Shown here piece after piece: positions 57,159-64,000 of a stretch of 64,000 bases of DNA. The DNA comes from Prorocentrum cordatum. Its lineage: Eukaryota > Sar > Dinophyceae > Prorocentrales > Prorocentraceae. A program made the translations under genes and the position numbers. The notes below the pieces were generated by a model. That model did not search any database and was not told where the DNA came from. It worked only from the letters and a program-made list of their open reading frames with translations. The stretch is from NCBI GenBank assembly GCA_963575745.1, contig CAUYUJ010003592.1, forward strand, positions 451,959 to 515,958, read 5' to 3'. Numbering within the stretch: position 1 is the first letter of the stretch; every line of letters begins with the position of its first letter.

Positions 57159-60003
57159 TCCTCCGTGCTGCACCCACCCTCCGCCTCATCCTCTCCCCGC
57201 CCCCTCCCCAATTTAACCTCCAACCGCCCTCGCCGTTCTCCGTTCTTGCGCTGACCTCAACAGGCGAGGGCAGCGGGGAAGGCCCACGTCGACGCCATCG
57301 AACTGGTGGCCAAGGAGTACGAGGACCGAGGGGTGCACCAAAACGAAGGTCCACCACATCTCCCTCAACAATCCTCGTTCTTCTGTATCCTGACCGCCCA
57401 TGCTCCTCTGAACATGCGTGATCCCGTCCACGACCCTCCTCCCCCCTCTCTCGCCATGCTCCGTCTCCTCCTCCTCATCCACCTCCTCCTCCTCCTCCTC
57501 CTCCTCATCATCGTCTTATCATTCATAACTTTAACGCCATCCCCTGCCCCCCCCCCCGCTCCTCTAAGGCAACCTTCCTTGCCTCGTCCGTCGCCGCCGC
57601 CCCCTCCTCACGCATCCTTCGAAATCCTCATACTCTTCAATGGGCTATTTAGCCCAACTGTGTGAGTTACCGCCGCGCTCACCGATGAGCTCACCGATGT
57701 CACTGATATCGGTGAGATCGGCGAGGTCACCGATCGCGCCGATATCGGTGAGATCGGTGAGTCATCGGTGAGTCATCGGTGAGCGCGGTGGCGAGTTGGA
57801 AACGCGTTTGCGGGCTCCAAGAAGGAGAAGCTGCGAGCAGCCGAGGGCATCGACGAGCTCGGCATCAACGCGATGCTCTTCAGTTGCTTCCACGGTGCTG
57901 ATGTGGCTGCTGTTCAGAAGCTGCGGGGCATGGACTTCAAGGACATGTTTGCATCGTCGCAGGGGATCGGCGCCGCAGCTCTCGACAGCAAGACCTTCCA
58001 GATGCCCGACCCCAGGGCGAAGGCCGGCCAGCTCCAGGAGGCGGCGGTGCCGCTCGTCTCTGACACCATCGACACCACGGGGTTCACGCCCGACCAGCTG
58101 GCGGAGTATCAGATCATGAAGCAGTGCGAGCAGAACAATTTCATGTTCAATGCTCGCGGAGGTGCTGGCAATCCCCTGGGGTCGCGCTTCGAGCGCGCCA
58201 AGAAGAAGGACGCTGAGTTGGCAGCTGCGTACAAGCAGCTCACGGGATCGCCTGCGGACCAGAGCAAGTTTCGCGCCGACTGGGCGAAGCTGAAGTTCGA
58301 CAACTACTGCTCGACCAAGCGCAGAACCACGTCCGTGGTGAACAGCTCGTTCCGCAAGGGGCAGTACATGCCGCTGGGGCGCGTGGCCCACAAGGAGGGC
58401 GGCGGCAAGCTGGGGTGGATGCAGGCGTTATGGGATGGAAGGGGAGATGGGGAGGATGAGAAGAAGGAGGAGGAGGAGGAGGAGGAGGAGGAGAAGCAAG
58501 AGGAGGAGGGGGAGGAAGACGAGGAGGAGGAGGAGGAGGACGAGGAGGAGATGGAAGAGGAGGAGGGCCATGAGGAGGATGAGGAAGGAGGGGATGATGA
58601 GGATGAGGGGGAGGACTGGGGGAGGGTATCAAATCAGTCCTGCATCCACCCCGAGGCGATCAGATACTTCCTGCGGGCCATGCTACTCGGAGCTCCGTGG
58701 GTCATCTATGACGACGCCACGCGCAGCCTGAGAGCGCTGTACGTCGTGGAGGGCATCAACGTGTCGTTCACCGAGGCCTGGACCATCATGGAGGAGTGGT
58801 GCAGCGACAAGATCGACAGCGCTGGGACCAAGCAATCGCGCGAGGCGGAGGTGTGCGGGTGGCAAACTACCGCAGCACCGCGTGCATCGGCGGCAGCCGC
58901 CGCCAGCCAGCCCAACTACGACAGATCGGGCAAGCTGCCTGATAAGTCGAAGTTGGGCTGGCTGGTGAGGGCTGCCCGCTTATCCCGTGGTTGCGCCGAT
59001 TAGTTTGCGGCCCCAGGTTGCGACCTGGGCGAGGGCGCTGCGCGAGGAGACGCGGGCCTCGTAAATCTAGGTCGTGCGTCGCGCGGGGGATCCCTTGGAA
59101 TTTCTGTTGGATCGGCGAGCCCCTGGGACTTTGAAACGATCCGCTGGCGGGTCTGATTTCTTGAGCCTCGGGGCTGTCAGGGGAGGCCCAGGGGGGCCAA
59201 AACGACAAATGGTCAGGGGTACGATTGTAGGCGAATTGGACATGGAGGATGGCGAACTCATATTCACCTTCCCCGTTCCACAGGAGCAGCAGGGCGGGCC
59301 GCCTGCGCCGAGCCTGAACGGCGGTGGTGGAGGACAGCCACCAGGCGCGCCAGCCGCGAGCGGCAGTGGCGGCGTCGCCCCCGCGGGCTCGGGAGGCGCC
59401 AGCAGCGGCGCGGGCGCAGGGGCAGCTCCAGGGGAGGCAGCAGCTGCAGATGATGGCAAGAAGCGCAGGCGCCAGGGCACTGTCGACGGAGCTGCTCAAA
59501 GTGTCGCGGCTGTCGCGATCGATGCGCCGCCCGTGACCAAGAAGCCCAGGGGCAAGAAGCAGCCCGTCGGCGAGGGTGGCATCAGCGTCGGCGGTGGTGC
59601 AGGTGGAGGCGGCGCTGGCTCGGATGAGTTCGTGAAGCAGTTGGCGCAAGACGTGAGGAAGCTGATCGTCAAGTACAACGCCACCATGGCCACGGCGCTG
59701 ACGGTTTCGACAGCGATCGACATCGACCCGCTGTGGAGCTGGGTGGCTCGCGACGAAGAAGCAGGCGCCTTCAAGAAGGCATGCGCGGACATCCAGAACA
59801 AGAAGACCAGCCACATGAATCGGGCGCTGATCGAGCCGCTGGGCAAGCTGCGCAAGGAGATCGGCGACGCCGCCTACGTGGAAGCGCTCCAGAAGCTGAG
59901 CAACCTGGACGATACCCTGACGGCCATCAGCAGCATGCAGCAGGACTTGCTGGACGTGCACAAGATCAAGCTGGGGCGCACCACCCCTGCAGCGGGAGCC
60001 TGA
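55539..60003 (+). CDS. Five-exon gene of unknown function (gene B)
   Basis: Start ATG at 55539 (MGKVRKTASQEPAIPFYTLQ), chosen over an in-frame GTG 15 bp upstream. Exons: 55539-56930; 57264-57348; 57796-58424; 58638 to about 58966; about 59220-60003; about 1,070 residues. Phases agree at the first three junctions: GC-AG phase 0, GT-AG phase 1, GC-AG phase 0. The fourth is ambiguous (GC or GA donor fits). Protein order: Gln/Pro-rich N-terminus; coiled-coil-like EQEKIDEQRRQEKLKRDLEE; a thrice-repeated ETQPYPEAKPA motif; Ala-rich stretch; a conserved-looking block (FRADWAKLKFDNYCSTKR, GQYMPLGRVAHKEGGGKLGW, HPEAIRYFLRAMLLGAPWV); and a C-terminus with VKQLAQDVRKLIVKYNATM and EALQKLSNLDDTLTAISSMQ. 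A basic patch (KKPRGKKQP) may be a nuclear signal. No family recognised. Confidence 0.65.
56931..57263 (+). other. Intron 1 of gene B (GC-AG)
   Basis: Donor GCGAG|GCTCAG, acceptor CAACAG|GCGAGG, with AGGC at both ends. Without splicing the frame stops 24 bp on. The interior has a CT dinucleotide run (57115-57155) and C/T-rich DNA. Confidence 0.6.
57349..57795 (+). other. Intron 2 of gene B with inverted-repeat cassette
   Basis: Donor GAAG|GTCCAC, acceptor GGCGAG|TTGG, phase 1 on both sides. The first half is a CTC/TCC tract. The last 125 bp (57672-57792) is an imperfect hairpin made of TCACCGAT / ATCGGTGA units that ends a few bases before the acceptor. Confidence 0.65.
57672..57792. repeat. 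TCACCGAT inverted-repeat cassette
   Basis: Outer arms CGCGCTCACCGATGA / TCATCGGTGAGCGCG are perfect over 15 bp. Inside are several TCACCGAT-ATCGGTGA pairs, including GATATCGGTGAGATCGG twice. Confidence 0.85.
58425..58637 (+). repeat. Intron 3 of gene B, (GGA)n, length divisible by three
   Basis: Donor CAG|GCGTTA, acceptor ATCAG|TCCTGC, both phase 0. The 213-bp interval is GGA/GAT triplets without a stop, so an unspliced RNA would encode an acidic 71-residue insert. Confidence 0.55.
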
Positions 60004-61374
60004 CTGCAGGCTCTGGGTGTGCACGGCGCATTTTTGTCTTCGCAGCTGCTCTGGTGCTCGCAGCTGCCCTCGTTGCATTCCCACTCTGCGCCAGTGCGCA
60101 TCTACCTACAGGGAAAGGACAGGACAGGAGGGAGGATAGAAACCAGACTTGCAGAATTGACAATTGAATGTTTTCTGATGGTTTCGGGAGTTTTTGATAA
60201 ACCAACGACGGAATCGCAGGCTCACCGCGCCGGTGAACCACCGGTGAACTCACCGATCTCACCGCGCCGGTGAGATCTCCACTTTCCCTGTGGAAATACA
60301 TGGTTTCCTCGCGGTGAGCATGCGCGCCTCACCGCACCGGTGAGCGGTGAGACACCGGTGAGCCTGCGGTGAGCCAGCGCTTCAGACAAATTCCTGGAGT
60401 TCTGGTCGTCGAGTTCCGATTTTTGGAACTGAATGCAGCTCGGCCTAAACGGTTTATGTAATATGTGCGTGAGTTTGACACTTCTGGGGTGTGTAGGCAG
60501 TTGCAGTGGGAGGCTGTGCGCGCAGTATCGAATGTGTACTCTTTTCAGCCTTGCGCCTGCGCTGATGCTACGAGCTGGTGCGCCGTGATCGCACTCACGC
60601 CCGAACGCTGCACCGTGATTTGAACCGCGCGCCACGACTCATTCAGGCAAGATGCGGTCACAGTGACCGCACCGCGGGGCAGCCTGTCTCGGAGTCGAGG
60701 CGACACGATTTGCCGCGACCGTGGCATCAAGGAGTGGCAGCGGTGCTGTCTGGTGGCCTAAGAAGTGTTCTGAACGGTCACCAGTTCTTGCGTTGGCAAA
60801 GCTCCTCGATCCTCAATGTCCACACCTCTACCAAGACCTCCAATCCCTCCATGCCTCCATTCCTTGGTATCGCCATGCACTCCTCGTGCTCTTCAATGGC
60901 ACCCCCGAAGAGCCCCTTCGGCCCCTGGCCAACCCCTTCAGTCCCGAGCCTACTATACTCTTGTGTCGGGGATGCATCGCCCTGTCACCCTGCCAACTTC
61001 CTTCCATCATCAATAGGCCCAATCGCTCTCACAAACGCAAATGCCATATACGTTCCTCCTCCTCCTCATCATCATCCGCCTCCCTTTGCTCGAATACTAC
61101 CCCCCCCACCCACCCGCCGCCGCTCACGACAGATTCGAGCACGCACATTGAGCAGTCATTAAGCTTCGGCATAACGTGACATCGCGCGTGGCACACGTTA
61201 CATACACCACGCCCACAACAATAAGCACGTGATCACACCATGACCACCATCAGCACCAACACCAGCATCATCATCATCATCATCAACATCGTCACATACA
61301 TCATGAACCATCACATCATCATCGGCACGCCACTTCCCGTAGTTTTTTGAGTGCTCAAATTAGATGGTGGCACT
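60004..61374. other. Region between gene B and the transposase gene
   Basis: After the gene B stop there is presumed 3' UTR, then a third TCACCGGTGA-type cassette (60215-60380). Short frames at 60578-61179 are C/T-rich and not convincing. ATC triplets lie at about 61240-61325. Confidence 0.5.
60215..60380. repeat. TCACCGG/CCGGTGA inverted-repeat cassette
   Basis: Repeated CACCGCGCCGGTGA, CACCGGTGA and CGGTGAGC units in both orientations with several overlapping stems. The wording is close to the intron cassettes at 51306 and 57672 but GC-richer. Confidence 0.8.
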
Positions 61375-63471
61375 ATGCCTCCGCCGAAGCGCAGTCGAGC
61401 CGTGAGCACGACGGGCAATGCCAGAGAGAAACGGCGCGACACTGGCCCGCGCATGTTCAAGGGGTCCACCCCCGCAGCTCGAGAGGCAGGCTCGTCGCTA
61501 CTGCAAATGGCATTGCGACTGTATGCGTCGTGTAAATTAAGTGCTGTTGAGTTTTGCCAGCATTGTTATTATGCTGACGTCGCAGACGTACCTGGCGCCA
61601 ACTTTGCACAATACGCAATGCCACCTGGAAAGCAAACGGGGAAGTATCAGAACTTGCTGTGCAGGGTCCTCCCAGAACCAGAAAGTATGATGTGCATCAA
61701 GACACCCGTCAATCTGAACCGCGGGTTCAGGCGAACCATACGTACCACGCCGATCAAGTGCACATGGGAGACGCTCGAGGACGAGATCACATCAGACCCT
61801 GCGACATTTGAGCTATTGGATTCTGACCCAGAAGAGAGGGAACCCTGCATCTTGGACTTGCCGTGCTATACTCAGCACCCCGTCGTTCAAGATGCCCTGT
61901 CAAAGGGCGAGCGTGCTCCGTTGCCCATTGCCATCTACCTTGACGGCGTCAGTTACTTGGCGTCCGCTGCAGGCCACACGGATTCTACTTTGGGGATTTG
62001 GACAATCAACCTGGCCTCTGGTAAGCGGCATTTGCTTTCGGTGACCAGGACCTCTGACGCATGTCAGTGCGGCTGTCGGGGGTGGTGCACGTTGTATCCT
62101 CATCTTGAAGCCGCCCGATGGCAAGCGGCTGCCATGGCTCGCGGCCGCCGACCTGACACGCAATTCGACGGTTCGCCATGGCAAGATGATGCGCGGGCGG
62201 GCGGCTTGTCCTTCCGTGCGGCGCTCATCTGGATCAAGGGCGACTGGGCCGAACATTCGAAGTCCCTCGGGCTGGCGAATTGGGCGTCGGCCTACAACCC
62301 CTGCCAATTCTGCACGATGTGCAAGCACGAACTGCATGGATCCTACGATGACCTTTGCACGGGCATGCCGTGGATCCTGACAGAGCATGCTGATTACGAG
62401 GCTGCTTGCTTGAAATGCGAGAGGGTCGTCACGTTGCAGACGCCCCATGATCGGACGGAGTTATTGCGATGCCTGAGAACCATCAAAGGGAAGAAGGGCA
62501 TCAACGGCAGGGTTATCTCCAAAGCCCTCACGGTGAACGGTGTTTCCCTCCTAGTCGGCGACCGCTTGGAGCCATCAGCAGTTCTCATGGACACCTTCTC
62601 GCTAGAGAGGACACCATTACCATTGTCTGTTGTGTTCTGGCGACCCACGCTGGATGCGAGCCGCAGCCCCAAGGTCACTGACCCCGTCAACCATCGTTGC
62701 CCATTGTTTTCGATTGTGCTCGGGACAAGTCCCGCCAGGAGTTTGGCCATCGACTCCCTACATTGTTTGTACTATGGCCCGATCATGCGATACGTGAGTG
62801 CGGTAATGTGGCGGATCCTCCTCTTCAACGTGTATAGTATCGCTGGCCCCCTCGAACATGTCTTGGAGGTAGGAGCTCGATTGCTGCACTCCGAACTGGC
62901 CCACTGGCAGGAGGAGCGCGACGTGCCTCCCCAGCTCAGACTTGGGAAGCTCTCGCTCAAGATGCTGGGCAAGAGATGCGATCGCACGCTACAGGACTTG
63001 CCCACGGCATCTTGAAATGCAGTCGTTATGCCGTTGTCGTTGGTTGTGCACCAGGCCGTTTGCATATGTCGTTCGTTGTGGTTTAAACCGTTGTCTAACA
63101 TAAATAACACCCCCACACATGCTCCGGCACGAAAGTGCCATCGTTAAGCTCGCCCCGAGGACCCTTGCCACGGAGGGTGTAAGATGACCCTCAAGGCGGC
63201 CGAGATGGGATATATGCTGCCGTTCGCAGTGGATACGTTGGTCAAGCACGGCGGCATCGCCCGTTTCGGCGCAGCCCTCGTCCACGCTGGAACTGCATTA
63301 GAGACGTTTTTGTTTGAGATGAGAACGCACGTGTGCGTGGTGCCACCAGATAGCATCACCATCATGACCAACTCCATCACCATCCACATGCAGGCGTGCG
63401 CGCGTGCTGGCATCGCGCACACGCCGAAGCACCACCAGACGGCGCACCTCGTCGACAGGACACGCCTTTAA
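61375..63471 (+). CDS. CACTA/Plavaka-like DDE transposase, last exons beyond window
   Basis: ATG at 61375 (MPPPKRSRAVSTTG); an in-frame GTG 24 bp upstream is less likely. Exon 1 61375-62994, exon 2 from 63160, joined in phase 0 by removing 165 bp bounded by AGGAC on both sides (GA-AG reading). Without splicing the frame stops at 63015. Blocks: IAIYLDGVSY (Asp190), CGCRGWCTLYP, IWIKGDWAEHSKSLG (Asp290) followed by NPCQFCTMC, VGDRLEPS, and AIDSLHCLYYGPIMRYVSAV (Asp460). Exon 2 has KMTLKAAEMGYMLPFAVD and TPKHHQTAHL. This order, Asp - KGDW - CxxC - D-x2-H-x3-G - PKHH, resembles Tnp2/Plavaka-type CACTA transposases that cut and move DNA. The end at 63471 lies next to a GA-type donor (GACAG|GACACG) and the family usually continues, so the C-terminus is probably missing. 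Assigning the catalytic triad is inference. Confidence 0.7.
62995..63159 (+). other. Intron of the transposase gene with AGGAC at both ends
   Basis: CTACAGGACTTG at the 5' end and CCGAGGACCC at the 3' end. Cutting before GAC at both gives a GA-AG intron and an in-phase join (TLQ-DPCHGGCK). Confidence 0.55.
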
Positions 63472-63494
63472 CGTACACATGCGCAATATCGGGT

Positions 63495-63895
63495 CGTCGT
63501 CGTCGTCGTTATCATCCTCCTTCCTCTCCGTCCCCTCCTCCTCCTCATCATCATCATCATCGCCATCACCATCATCATCACCATCACCATCACCATGATC
63601 ATCATCATCATCGTCGTCGTCGTCATCCTCATCATCATCATCATCATCATCAGCATCAACCTCCTTATGTCACTGCTTCTCCTGCTCATCCTGCTCCTCC
63701 TCCTCCTCCTGTTCCTGCCCCTGATCCTGCGTCTGCTCTTGCTCTTGCTCCTGCTCCTGGTTCCCCTGCTGCTCCTCCTCCTCCTCCTCCTCCTCCTCCT
63801 CCTCCTCCTCCTCTATTCCTCTATTCCTCTATTCCTCCTCCTCCTCCTCCTCCTCCTCCCCTCTTCCTCCTCATCTCTTCCTCCCCCTCGTAGTC
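63495..63895. repeat. (ATC)n, (CTC)n microsatellites
   Basis: GTC and ATC triplets change into TCCTCC runs, probably intronic relative to the transposase gene. From 63895 to the window end the DNA is G-rich with no gene recognised. Confidence 0.9.
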
Positions 63896-64000
63896 GGGGA
63901 GGGGCGGGTTGTTGCCTCGGGGTAGGGGGGGTTGCCGAACTTCGAGGCGCTCCAGCCGCCTGGCGCGCGCCAGGGCGACGGGCCATCGGCGTCCCCGACG

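Noticed and set aside
55603-59003. Minus-strand and off-frame plus ORFs opposite gene B
   Set aside because: Shadows of a GC-rich coding sequence; no independent splice or motif support.

Overview
The window looks like nuclear DNA of a dinoflagellate; the genus cannot be fixed from sequence alone. Supporting signs: very low gene density; GC-rich coding DNA scattered through kilobases of simple repeats; several intron-split genes with AG|G acceptors and GC or GA donors beside GT donors; an ape-type LINE; and two large transposase-like gene families of a kind I associate with dinoflagellate genomes (from memory, not searched). No rRNA, tRNA, CRISPR array, bacterial operon or organelle gene was seen.

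Layout. 1-8 kb: unassigned DNA, a small transposase-like fragment (minus strand, about 2.1-2.3 kb) and a 0.9-kb GTG microsatellite followed by GAT and GGAGA tracts. 8-12.2 kb: first copy of a composite microsatellite element, then GGTTCC and TAG arrays and two inverted repeats, one a perfect 61-bp palindrome. 12.3-13.6 kb: an Ala/Ser-rich gene on the minus strand. 14.1-18.7 kb: about 35 tandem copies of a 131-bp satellite in which every unit can fold into four hairpins. 18.7-22.4 kb: GATTCC minisatellite, a hairpin and composite element copy 2. 23.3-33.9 kb, minus strand: a split hAT-transposase-like gene with at least four exons, whose introns contain fold-back elements and a second type of composite microsatellite element; its second exon is broken. 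34.0-35.0 kb: composite element copy 3, inverted. 36.3-39.9 kb: a LINE with an uninterrupted endonuclease/reverse transcriptase ORF. 40-50 kb: degenerate GGCC-rich repeats, composite element copy 4, CCCGGACACC arrays, a 66-68 bp tandem repeat and a CCCTATAG minisatellite.

50.4-60.0 kb, plus strand: two multi-exon genes of unknown function in the same orientation. Their introns consist almost entirely of GGA or GAT triplet tracts, some with inverted-repeat cassettes near the 3' splice site. Splice phases were checked by hand and agree for most junctions. 61.4-63.5 kb: a CACTA/Plavaka-like DDE transposase gene, its last exons apparently beyond the window.

The genes do not form a pathway. Most recognisable proteins are mobile-element proteins. 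The most unusual content is non-coding: the composite elements that carry a fixed order of microsatellites, the hairpin-rich satellite, and introns bounded by short direct repeats with non-GT donors. Domain and family names come from motif reading without any database search.
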